Shown: positions 1 through 8,332, counted from the first letter of the stretch. The stretch: DNA of 20,000 nt from Chrysomallon squamiferum (GCA_012295275.1 CM022679.1:3160912-3180911); one strand, 5' to 3'. Numbers and translations are program-made. Notes: generated from the letters alone by a model not told the origin.

Positions 1-307
1 AAAACGTATTATTTTTTACATTTTTTATGCCATTAATTTAATGTTGCAATCCAGTGTATATTAATTACTGTGTTTTATGATTTATTACTGGCGTGGGTTT
101 GATGCTGTTCTCTACGTTAGAGATTAATGTTTTAAATACGTAGAATAAAAAATCTCTTTGTGGTTTTGTTAATAATTTATTACAAATTTAAAAAAAAAAT
201 AAACTGAATTTTCTGAAGCCAGCTTTAGCTCGAGGATTATCAGTTAAATGTTAAGAGTGTCATAAAGACATAATGAGATATGAACTTTATTAAAATAATC
301 ACTTGAG

Positions 308-656
308 AGTATGTATATATGTACGTATGTATCTATATATGTATGTTACGTATGTTATGTATGTCTGTATGTATGTGTGTATGTTCATTTTATGATTACA
401 TGCTTGTTTATGTATATGTATATGTATAACGTATGTATGTATATTTGTCTGGTATACATTTATATATATATATATGTATGTATATGTATTATGTATGTAT
501 GTATGTTTGTCTGGTGTACATTTATATATATATATATATTTATGTGTGTATAAATATACATACATGTATATATATGTATATACACACACACAGACACACA
601 CACATAAATACATATATACATACATATATACACACGTACACATATACGTACTTACA
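308..656. repeat. Compound TATG/TA/CA/CATA microsatellite, self-complementary
   Basis: The left half is TATG/TG-rich, the middle is (TA)n and the right half is CA/CATA-rich, so the array is an imperfect inverted repeat. Within it a 62-bp segment starting TTTGTCTGG is tandemly duplicated (starts at 444 and 506). It ends about 20 bases before the acceptor at 676. ORFs across it on either strand are repeat translations. Bases 1-307 upstream are plain AT-rich sequence with nothing recognisable. Confidence 0.9.
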
Positions 657-676
657 AATGTTGTTCTAAATTTCAG

Positions 677-794
677 AGACAAGACCTCGCGGATGTGCGG
701 TATTTCGGACGAGTGTTGGGACGTGATGACTAAATTCGGGTACAGCAGCTATTCTCTGTCTCACCAAATCTTCTACCTCGAAATAGGAGAGAGG
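677..794 (+). CDS. C16orf89: C16orf89-like (DUF4735) internal coding exon, first of four in the window
   Basis: This is an internal exon of a gene of the UPF0764/C16orf89 family (DUF4735), animal secreted proteins whose molecular function is not established. The acceptor TTTCAG ends at 676 and the donor GTAAGT starts at 795. Base 677 completes a codon from an upstream exon outside the window; 39 full codons follow and end exactly on a codon boundary. Visible residues include the motif CGISDECWDVMTKFGYSSYS followed by LSHQIFYLEIGER. The C-x-ISD-x-C ... MTK-x-G ... L(S/T)HQ pattern is what I recall from human C16orf89. The two cysteines are probably extracellular disulfide partners. A second AG lies two bases downstream (677-678), but using it would break the frame. 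The start codon, signal peptide and N-terminal half are not in the window; bases 1-676 contain no convincing preceding exon. Confidence 0.88.
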
Positions 795-1129
795 GTAAGT
801 AAGAGAAACAGTTTCTCTCGAATCATATCACATTACTGAGCTACAGAGCAGAACCCTGGATATCGTGTGATCAACCAACCAAAACCACAGTCAGTTTTAT
901 CGTATAAGAAATGACGACGTCAAAAGATGAGAATGAAACGTTTTTGAATGTTTGTTTTAAAATAATTCGATTATCGTCAAATGGTCAAAGACTTGGTCTT
1001 TTAGATGTTGCCTGCATTCGAGCGTGAATAAATGTAGCATGTAGATCTGTTAAGTTTATTGAATTGTAAATTTTATATGTGTTTTTTTTGGCTGGATATA
1101 TCAGATATATTTCTGAGATACTATTATAT

Positions 1130-1300
1130 TTTGATGATGATGATAATAATAGTAATAATAGAAATAATAATAATAATAATTTAAAAAATCAACAAGATAA
1201 AATCACAAGAAACAAATAACAAAAAAAAAATAAAAATAAAATATAAGAATATTTATATATAAAAAAATAAATAATATAAAATAAGAAATAAAACAATAAT
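1130..1300. repeat. AAT/GAT and A-rich low-complexity tract
   Basis: GATGATGAT, AATAATAAT and A-rich words, with no longer unit. It lies inside intron 1. Confidence 0.75.
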
Positions 1301-1789
1301 GATTAACAAGAACTCTCTAAACAGACTGACCTGAAATGATATTAAATTTGTTTTCTTTATTCCACATGTTTCATACGCGAAGCAGACTGTTACAGACTAC
1401 AAAAAACAATTGCGACTGACAATAATTATCACTCGAAACAATTTATTAAATGTAAAATTACAAATTAAAACGATTATCAACAAATTGGTCTGGTTGCTTT
1501 GGGGAAATTGTTCACATCTGTTATTAATAACAGTTAGTCCAGGTCTCAAAACTGTGATGTTATTACGAGAATTAATTTTGAGTTTCCGAGGTAACATCGG
1601 CTGTCGTGCTGCTATTTTTGGTTAATATTCAGTTAATAGCGAGTGTGTTATGATAGAGCGTACGTTTGGGTATTTGGAAATCTTGTTAAGTCATTCATCT
1701 ATGGCTGGGTCAGAGCCTGCTTCTCTCTGTGCGTTGCGTCTCTACAAATATCATTTCAAACGTTTGATTATTTGGCGATTCAAGTAGAA

Positions 1790-1912
1790 ACACACACACA
1801 TACACGCACACGCACGCACATGCACACATTAACACATACACACTAACATACGCACTCACACTAACACTACACACACACACACACTAACACACACACAGAC
1901 ACACATACAGTA
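1790..1912. repeat. Interrupted CA array
   Basis: ACACACACAC with CACGCACG, CTAACA and CATACA variants, typical of an old decaying dinucleotide array in intron 1. Confidence 0.9.
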
Positions 1913-1998
1913 AAACTATTTTTATTCCTCTGTTTCTTTTTATGGGGTTACGAGAAATTAAAGTTAATTTGAATAACAAAATTTTAAGGAATGCCACA

Positions 1999-2017
1999 TT
2001 TTTTTTTTTTTTTTTTT
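1999..2017. repeat. Poly-T run (19)
   Basis: Uninterrupted T run, with no flanking target-site duplication seen. Confidence 0.9.
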
Positions 2018-2054
2018 AAATAAATAACTGATTAAAAAAACTAAATCTCTACAG

Positions 2055-2088
2055 CTAATTTAATTTAATTTAATTTAATTTAATTAAT
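2055..2088. repeat. (TTTAA)n pentanucleotide array
   Basis: About six copies of AATTT/TTTAA in intron 1. Confidence 0.9.
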
Positions 2089-2154
2089 ACCATTTCGTCT
2101 ACATTCAGACTGAAACTTATTTGTCCGAGGTCATCAGATTAAAATGAAATTATC

Positions 2155-2273
2155 GGATTAACGTGAAATTAAAGGATTAAAATCCAATCAATGAATTAAT
2201 GTCTGATTAACGGAACATAACGAAATTACCGGATTAGGTTAAGATTACGAATTATACAGCTATTATCGGATTA
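2155..2273 (+). promoter_or_regulatory. Cluster of four GGATTA words (K50 homeodomain-like sites)
   Basis: GGATTA occurs in the same orientation at 2155, 2174, 2231 and 2268, with TGATTA at 2204 and AGATTA nearby. GGATTA is the complement of TAATCC, the Otx/Pitx/Bicoid-type site. The segment may instead be a decayed tandem repeat; function is inference. Confidence 0.25.
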
Positions 2274-2807
2274 ATATTAAACAAGTAGAAAGATACCACC
2301 ACTGACTCTAGTTGTTGTATCTCTCCTGTTACTGACTCTTAGGTTATTTTTAAAACCAAACCCGAGGCTAGAGAGAAAGAAGTATTTTCAGAAGTCTTAG
2401 AAACGTCATGACGAGATTCCAATAAGGCGAGTCGTGTTTGGCAAAGTCACTCAGAAGAGTCAGACACGCACAGCGATTTTCTAAGAAAGTAACTGAAAGA
2501 AAAAACGTAAATGATAAGAAGCCTTATTCTTCAGAAATTTCGTAAATTTCGTTACGTGATAAATATAATGTTTTATTTATTTCTAAGGATGGGTAAGAGA
2601 AAAGAGAGTGTAATGCAAAGTTCGTATATTCTTTCTGAAACTGATGTGGGTAGAGTGTTTTACACGTGTTTTATTGATTTCGTATTATATTTGTTAGTAC
2701 TCATCAGTTAATATGTCGGAGTCGTAAAATTATTTCCCTGTGCAATAGCTCTCTGAGTCAGCACACTGTTGTTTTCACTGAAATTGTGCAGTGTGTATGT
2801 ATATATG

Positions 2808-2810
<3 letters not shown>

Positions 2811-2838
<28 letters not shown>
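2811..2838. repeat. (GT)14 dinucleotide tract
   Basis: Perfect GT repeat in intron 1. Confidence 0.95.
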
Positions 2839-2910
2839 CGTAATAGCAATGAATTTCATATGCAATATTTAATAGTGATTTTTCATCCAAAGGGTAATTG
2901 TGCAAAATCG

Positions 2911-3139
2911 CTCAGTCAATCAGTCAGTCAGTCAGACAGTCAGTCAGTCAGTCAGACAGTCAGTCAGTCAGTCAGTCAGTCAGTCAGATAGTCAGTCAGA
3001 GAGTGAGTGAGTGAGTCAGTCAGTCAGAGAGTGAATGAGTGACTGAGTGAGTGAGTGAGTCAGACAGACAGTCAGTCAGTCAGACAGTCAGTCATTCAGT
3101 CAGACAGTCAGTCATTCAGTCAGACAGTCAGTCATTCGG
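2911..3139. repeat. CAGT/CAGA tetranucleotide array
   Basis: About 230 bases of CAGT with CAGA variants. In the middle (about 2998-3060) the unit changes to GAGT/GTGA before returning to CAGT. Serine/glutamine-rich translations of it are artefacts. It ends about 97 bases before an exon. Confidence 0.95.
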
Positions 3140-3235
3140 TCTCTCTATTTGGAAATGCATGTAAGCATAATCCATCGGATCAAAAGTGGGTTTCCAGCCT
3201 GCCAACGCTGTACACATTCTGTGCCTGTTTTTCAG

Positions 3236-3395
3236 ACTGGTTGCCTTCCTGAAATAGCCTCGAAGATTGTGAAAAACAGACAGCCCGGTATTTCTGCACT
3301 GCAGGAGACGTTTTGTGCCAACATGCTGGAAGAGTGTAAATTAATCGAACGAAGTGGATTTTCCGTGACCCGTCGCGATCTCTTTATGGAGGACG
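3236..3395 (+). CDS. C16orf89: C16orf89-like (DUF4735) second coding exon in the window
   Basis: The exon opens in phase 0 with TGCLPEIA, directly continuing GER from the previous exon, and ends after 53 codons plus one base at donor GTAAGT (3396). Its motifs are GC-LPE, then LQETFCANMLEEC, then the segment SVTRRDLFMED. I recall the same landmarks in the human protein as an FCANMM core followed by TRD-hydrophobic-FMEN, so family membership is well supported. Four cysteines (in TGC, TFC, EEC and, across the next junction, LCG) fit a disulfide-stabilised extracellular domain. There is no membrane segment. An upstream AG at 3196-3197 could serve as an acceptor but would add 38 bases and break the phase with the preceding exon, so 3236 is preferred. 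The exon sits about 100 bases downstream of a CAGT array. Confidence 0.92.
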
Positions 3396-3429
3396 GTAAG
3401 TCGACAAATCACTGACCTAAACACGTTGA

Positions 3430-4090
3430 GGCCAGAAAACACTTACACAGATATGTTTAGCACTAAAACATTTACACAGATATGTTTAGCACTAAAACAT
3501 TTACACAGATATGTTTAGCACTAAAACACTTACTCCGATCTAGAAAACACTTACACAGATATGTTTAGCACTAAAACACTTACACAGATATGTTTAGCAC
3601 TAAAACATTTACACAGATATGTTTAGCACTAAAACACTTACTCCGATCTAGAAAACACTTACACAGATATGTTTAGCACTAAAAAACACTTACACAGATA
3701 TGTTTAGCACTAAAACATTTACACAGATATGTTTAGTCCGATAGAAAACACTTACACAGATATGTTTAGCACTAACACATTTAAACAGATATATTTAGCA
3801 CTAAAACATTTACGATCTAGAAAACACTTACACAGATATGTTTAGTAACACATTTAAGTCCACAAAACAGTTACCTAAAACATTTTCCGATCTAGATTAC
3901 ACAGATATGTTTAGCACTAACACATTTACACAGATATGTTAAGTCCATAAAACACTAACTTTGTTACACATTAAGTCCACAAAACAGTTACCTACTTACG
4001 ATAAGTCCACAAAACACGTACTTAGTTACGTTAGCTCCACAAAACATTCACACAGATTTGTTAAATTCACAAAACACTTATCCAGATTAC
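3430..4090. repeat. 29-bp minisatellite with 108-bp higher-order unit
   Basis: The basic unit is 29 bases (ACACAGATATGTTTAGCACT then AAAACATTT). Copies start at 3445, 3474 and 3503, followed by a 21-base variant (ACTCCGATCTAGAAAACACTT) at 3532. The same 3 x 29 + 21 pattern restarts at 3553 (3553, 3582, 3611, 3640), giving a 108-bp higher-order period repeated twice. From about 3660 onward copies are increasingly degenerate and mixed with TTAAGTCCACAAAACA-type units. Confidence 0.93.
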
Positions 4091-4153
4091 ATTAAGCTGA
4101 CAAAGCATTTGTCATTTATTCAGGTCGACAAAAAAAAAAACACACACATATAT

Positions 4154-4157
<4 letters not shown>

Positions 4158-4216
<59 letters not shown>

Positions 4217-4235
4217 GTATGTTACTGTGTGTGTG

Positions 4236-4270
<35 letters not shown>

Positions 4271-4275
4271 ATGTA
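4158..4275. repeat. (CT)27 tract followed by TG/TA/TG tract
   Basis: A pure CT run at 4158-4212, then CTGTCTGTATG, then TG, TA and TG runs to about 4275. Confidence 0.95.
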
Positions 4276-4669
4276 TTTATCCATTTTTCTATATACATAC
4301 TTACATACACACATATAAAATTTTATATACACATATACAAACACTTGTATATTCTAGTATTTAATCAATATTGTCTTGTATGTTCTTTGTTCTCGAGCAA
4401 ACGTCAAGACTCAAACATTAACGACAGCAAAAAGCCTCAGGTTAAAAATGTACAAGTCTTTGAATTCTGGATAAGATAACAACAATAACAACAACACAAA
4501 AATGGCAAAGAAACATGTTTTTCTGTGCAACATATATTAAAATAAAGATTAAAGAATTTGTAATATCTGGAGTAGTGTTAGATTATTAAAATTCTTTGTT
4601 ACGAACATGTTGTGTCGCAGCAATGACAAAGAAATAAGATTATTTTCTTGCTGCTCTTTCGAAAACAGG

Positions 4670-4692
4670 TTTTTTTTTTTTTTTTTTTTTTT
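4670..4692. repeat. Poly-T run (23)
   Basis: Uninterrupted T run in intron 2. Confidence 0.9.
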
Positions 4693-4998
4693 AAATTAGA
4701 TGATAAACCTTTGTTTAGTGACCCATTTTCTTCATGCAATAATTTATCTGTATTTCATACTGTTTCCAAACAAACCAACATTATCCACAAATCCGTAAAA
4801 CAAAGACAAGAACCGTTATTATTACGATCACCACAGCCATTACACACTATCAGCGTAACTATTAATATTATCATCACCACAGCCATTAACATTACTGTCA
4901 CCATAACAGTCACGTTACTATCATCACAGCCAGTAAAATTAATCATCATTGTCGTTAGTATTACGACCACCACAGCGAAACTGACCGTCTTCACCTGC

Positions 4999-5177
4999 AT
5001 TACTATTACTTACACTGTCATTACTATTACTTACACTATAGTTACTATTACTTACACTATAGTTACTATTCCTTACACTATGATTACTATTGCTTACACT
5101 ATAATTACTATTGCTTACACTATAATTACTATCGCTTACACTATAATTACTATTACTTACACTATAATTACTATTAC
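4999..5177. repeat. 21-bp minisatellite
   Basis: Eight full copies of ATTACTATTACTTACACTATA (starts at 4999, 5020, 5041, 5062, 5083, 5104, 5125 and 5146) plus a partial copy. Because 21 is a multiple of three, one frame stays open and reads as a repeated seven-residue TITYTIV-like motif. I treat this as a by-product. Confidence 0.93.
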
Positions 5178-5302
5178 CGTAACTACTACTGTTATTTCTA
5201 CAACATCATCACAACTGTTACTACTGCTATCACACAAAGTATTAATAACATTACTAAGTCACACATTATGGACCGTATTTTCAGTAAGTTTAGGCATTAT
5301 AG

Positions 5303-5303
5303 C

Positions 5304-5350
<47 letters not shown>
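5303..5350. repeat. (ATT)n array
   Basis: About 15 ATT copies in intron 2. Confidence 0.95.
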
Positions 5351-5353
<3 letters not shown>

Positions 5354-5671
5354 ATTATTAAAAGAACATGAATAAAACTACCACTACAACTAATGATATT
5401 GCTTCTGGTACTACTACAACTACAACAACAGCTTCAGCTACTACCACAACTATTATTACTACTGATCATCATGACAATTATTATTTTACTATTAATACTA
5501 ATGCTGTTTCAGTTAAAACAAATACTGATAATAGTTTAACTAATGCTTCTATTTCAGCTTGTAAAAATCTGAGTATAATTACATTTTAAATAATAAAAAT
5601 GAAACTGTTGCTAAATCAGTAAAATAAAAACAGTTTTAATTATTATGAAATTTTGAATTTGAATTTTACAG

Positions 5672-5797
5672 CCGCTTTGTGTGGCATGCTGGGATTCCGA
5701 GATTTCTTCAATTCTGAATGGCTGGAGAAGATCCTGAGCTGGCAGAAACCAAAACGAGGCTGCTACCTTGCGTCACCTTTAGAAGTGTTTGAAGATG
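5672..5797 (+). CDS. C16orf89: C16orf89-like (DUF4735) third coding exon in the window
   Basis: The acceptor TTTTACAG ends at 5671. The first two bases complete the codon begun by the preceding exon (G + CC = Ala), giving FMED-A-ALCGMLGFRDFF. This phase fit, together with the family motif, fixes the junction. The core continues as WLEKILSWQKPKRGCY, very close to the W-L-x-x-I-L-S-W-Q-K ... GC(F/Y) block that I recall in human C16orf89. It is the most conserved-looking part of the gene here. The exon ends with one base of a glycine or glutamate codon at donor GTAATA (5798), a weaker donor than the other two in the window. The tail LASPLEVFEDG corresponds to the acidic, variable linker of the family. 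There is no sign of frameshift or internal stop. Confidence 0.93.
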
Positions 5798-6206
5798 GTA
5801 ATAATACATTATAAAAGAAATTATTTCTCTCTACATTTCTTATTTTATCTTTGGTTCTGTTCATTCTGTCTATCTGTTTTACAGTCTCTTTCTATCTTGT
5901 TTTTTCTGCTTGTTCGTCTGCATATGTAAACACAGATAGTTTCTGAAAAAAAATTAAATTAGATTACTATTACTGTTTGATAGTCCGAAGATAATGTTTA
6001 TATTGAAAAATAAAAAGTATAAAAATCAAAATATAAGCCCATGTTATTTACTTATATACATATGAAGGCACAGTCATATACTCAATCGCACATATACTGA
6101 TGTATGTATAAATATGTGTGTTTCTATGTATAAAAACAATGTTAATTTTAACGAATATAAATCATAAATTAAATTTTTGCTGTTTTTCTTTCTTTCTTTC
6201 TTGAAG
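5798..6206 (+). other. Intron 3 of the C16orf89-like gene
   Basis: A short 409-base phase-1 intron from GTAATA to a strong acceptor. The pyrimidine tract is itself a TTTC microsatellite (about 6183-6202) leading into TTGAAG. A second AG follows immediately (6207-6208), but only cleavage after 6206 keeps the conserved C-terminus in frame. Confidence 0.85.
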
Positions 6207-6409
6207 AGGATGTTCAAATGAAACAGAGCAAGATCAGACAAATGGCACGCAGCATCCAGAAACGTCACATCTCGTTGAAATCTCGCGTGAAACGAGAAGA
6301 AAAGAAACTCCCGGATGGATGTTTATTTCACAGAACCACAGTAGCCGCTAGTGCGCTTGCCCAGTACGTTCGATACATAACAGAAGTCTGGCTAATGGAA
6401 AAACAATAA
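6207..6409 (+). CDS. C16orf89: C16orf89-like (DUF4735) last coding exon with stop codon
   Basis: AG at 6207-6208 joins the G left by the previous exon to make Glu, giving EDVQMKQSK. The first part is very basic (MARSIQKRHISLKSRVKREEKK) and contains RVKR at 6284-6295. It is followed by LPDGC and HRTTVAASALAQYVRYI, then TEVWLMEKQ and a TAA stop at 6407-6409. The human protein, as I recall it, has the matching series RRVKRREK, FPDGC, then an alanine-rich helix ending in an LGGFLYIL-like segment; the order and spacing agree. The mollusc-like copy ends soon after this helix and lacks the proline-rich tail that I recall in the human protein. Together the four exons give 201 residues plus the stop. 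The stop codon overlaps an AATAAA (6405-6410). Confidence 0.92.
6284..6295 (+). other. Furin-type RVKR site in the C16orf89-like protein
   Basis: The codons read Arg-Val-Lys-Arg followed by Glu-Glu, matching the R-X-K/R-R consensus of proprotein convertases in a secreted-family protein. It sits in a lysine/arginine-rich linker just before the conserved LPDGC segment. Cleavage is inferred, not shown. Confidence 0.5.
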
Positions 6410-6515
6410 ATTTAGTTGCCAAAATAATGGATTGTGAAAAGAGACACGCAAAAGATGGCTGGCGATAATTGCCTGTCATAATTGTTTAAAATAAATTTTG
6501 AAGTTCAAAGTGTAC
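6410..6515 (+). other. Probable 3' UTR of the C16orf89-like gene
   Basis: Non-coding sequence after the stop, ending roughly 15-20 bases past the AATAAA at 6490-6495. The downstream segment (about 6512-6535) is T/G-rich (ATGTTTCGTACAGTTGT), as expected for a cleavage/polyadenylation region. The exact end is estimated. Confidence 0.55.
6490..6495 (+). terminator. Polyadenylation signal AATAAA
   Basis: A canonical AATAAA 81 bases after the stop codon, followed by a T/G-rich stretch. An alternative AATAAA lies at 6658-6663, and another overlaps the stop codon itself at 6405-6410. Confidence 0.55.
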
Positions 6516-7491
6516 ATGTTTCGTACAGTTGTATAAAATTATGTTTTCAAGAGTCTGTTTCTTGCAAAAATCTCTGCTTTATTTTCGTTATTAAAATTTG
6601 TTTTTGAAAAACGTTGAAATGGATGTTTTAGTTTTTACTTACACATGTGCATTTACAAATAAACGCAAAGTTCTATTATTTACTAACACAAACAAAAGCT
6701 TTTCACGGTCCAAACAAAGCATAGACCCATATAATCCCATACCTTGAAGAGTAGTTTAATGTGCTTTGAACCAAATCGTCTGTAAACACTGTTTTCAGAC
6801 ACTTACTCAGTGACTCGCAGTAGACGTTGGACTGTCGTTAGACTGCATTAGTTTTGGTTTGTTTTTGTAAAGCTTTGGTGACGTCCTGTCTTGCAATACC
6901 CCTGCATGAAATGCCACCATTTTTCATTTCAGTTACTCTCCATTTCTCAACAAATGCCTTGTCATTTCATAAATTCATTTGAAAACGTAAATTTTTGTTC
7001 CATTTATAAATAATAAAAATACAAAAACAAAAAAGTTGATTAGTGAAGTTGTACTGCCGCGATATTTTGATGCACACTAAAAAACATCGCAAACTGAAAT
7101 GCAACCAAATGTATCATTGCTTGTAACACAGGTAAAATTTATTTTTAATTTTTCTTTCAAACCAAACTGTTATTCACAAATGGTTTGGGTGACACGAACT
7201 ACATAAACATGTTATATGCTTCTGGAGGAATGAAAAACACATAACATGGCTGTTGTCATAGAGATTTTAAAAATGTTTTGTTTTCCTTTGATGTATTTTG
7301 AGGAAATGAAAGTCATGTGGTTTTGATATCTGTAAACACAGAAGATGATGACAGGCGAAGACAGCAAAGAGCGATGTTAATATTAAAATAAAACAAAATT
7401 ATTTTCATAAAATAAAAACTGAAAAAAAATTACACACAAATCAAAGGAAAACAACAAGAGCACCAACAGAAAGAGAAAATCAAGTTAAAAC

Positions 7492-7536
<45 letters not shown>

Positions 7537-7808
7537 TAATAAAAAATAAAAATTAAAAAAAAAAATTTCAAAATAACAGGTAAAACTCCTCTTCCAAAAA
7601 CCTTTAAGCTAAAAAGAGTAACGTATCTTTTACAACTTCAGCAACCATAGCTCCACTACCACTACTACTCTTACAACTACAAACAACATCAACATCGCCC
7701 TAGCTACGGCTGTTATTACTTCTACTACTACTACTTAGTATTATTACACAGTAACTTTTAGTTAAGTTTACTGTTACATATACTCCAACTCGACAACTTA
7801 AAAAAAAA
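6516..7808. other. AT-rich stretch without a gene
   Basis: Downstream flank of the C16orf89-like gene. The only structure seen is an (AAT)n array (7493-7536), an inverted CATGTTAT/ATAACATG pair (7208-7248), and TAC/ACT-rich triplets around 7645-7745. No ORF resembles a protein family. Confidence 0.6.
7493..7536. repeat. (AAT)n array
   Basis: About 14 AAT copies, followed by A-rich sequence. Confidence 0.95.
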
Positions 7809-7809
7809 A

Positions 7810-8240
7810 ACCCGGCAGGGAGCGGAAACCTGAGTGTGTCTCCTCACGGGATCCAGTTACTACGACGTCTCAAGACGACCCACACCCTGGAGGTTACGGC
7901 TCAAGGCGCGTTATTAAATTAGCCGAATTAAACCTCGCTAAAGCTAATCGCAAAACGCAAATCCTTCCTTAAGCCACTGTCATTGATTTTACTCGTCTGT
8001 TGGGCTTGCTGACGAGAATAGAACGCGAAACTGCGAAATGAATTCTTGTCCTCGTCTTTCTGCTTTGCGCCCGTCACCCAGAAGATCATCGCGGCTTTAA
8101 CAGGCTCGCTTCCGCCGTTTTGGTGATGTACGTTCATCCTTTTATAGTCAGAGATTAGGCAGGATCGCTCGCTGCATCTTAATCTTGAAAATCTCCGCTT
8201 TGATTCTGAATTTCTCCATTGACGAATGCCGTACACGAGT
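7810..8240. other. GC/CpG-richer island, function unknown
   Basis: After an A run, base composition rises sharply (CCCGGCAGGGAGCGG..., many CG dinucleotides) and falls back at about 8240. A 102-codon reading frame on the minus strand (7928-8236) opens only with GTG and has no recognisable motif. It could be a chance product of the GC rise, part of a first exon, or regulatory DNA. No tRNA, rRNA or snRNA signature was seen. Confidence 0.35.
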
Positions 8241-8299
8241 TTAATATTAAACTACTTTTACTCTTCAGATTTCTACGTTAGATTTTGGTAGAAGTTGGA

Positions 8300-8325
<26 letters not shown>
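8300..8325. repeat. Poly-T run (26)
   Basis: Uninterrupted T run at the edge of the CpG-richer island. Confidence 0.9.

Positions 8326-8332
<7 letters not shown>

Larger units (their letters stand above)
795..3235 (+). other. Intron 1 of the C16orf89-like gene
   Basis: A 2441-base phase-0 intron running from GTAAGT to TTTTTCAG. Its acceptor has a good pyrimidine tract (CTGTGCCTGTTTTTCAG). It carries AAT-type simple sequence (about 1130-1300), a CA array, a TTTAA array, GGATTA words, a (GT)14 tract and a long CAGT array, each listed separately. Short ORFs at 1397-1846 and 2511-2711 have no family resemblance and look like chance. Confidence 0.85.
3396..5671 (+). other. Intron 2 of the C16orf89-like gene
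   Basis: A 2276-base phase-1 intron from GTAAGT to TTTTACAG, largely built of tandem repeats: a 29-bp minisatellite, (CT)n/(TG)n, a poly-T run, a 21-bp minisatellite, (ATT)n and degenerate ACT/ACC triplets (about 5375-5465). The open stretch at 4648-5361 reads through poly-T, the 21-bp array and (ATT)n, lacks an ATG start and is not treated as a gene. Confidence 0.85.

Noticed and set aside
299-839. Several ORFs rich in Tyr, Met, Val, Cys, Ile and Thr on both strands
   Set aside because: They are translations of the TATG/CATA microsatellite; only the 677-794 part of one frame is a real exon.
3196-3235. Alternative acceptor CCAG upstream of the second exon
   Set aside because: It would add 38 bases and break the phase that joins GER to TGCLPE.
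2791-3252. Ser/Gln-repeat ORFs (SQSVSQ type)
   Set aside because: Direct readout of the CAGT array, in a frame that does not join the exon phases of the gene.
4648-5361. 237-codon ORF, the longest in the window
   Set aside because: Starts at a non-ATG codon, begins in poly-T and ends in (ATT)n; lies in intron 2 and is built from low-complexity repeats.
6207-6208. Second AG as the acceptor of the last exon
   Set aside because: Cleavage after 6208 shifts the frame and loses the conserved LPDGC C-terminus.
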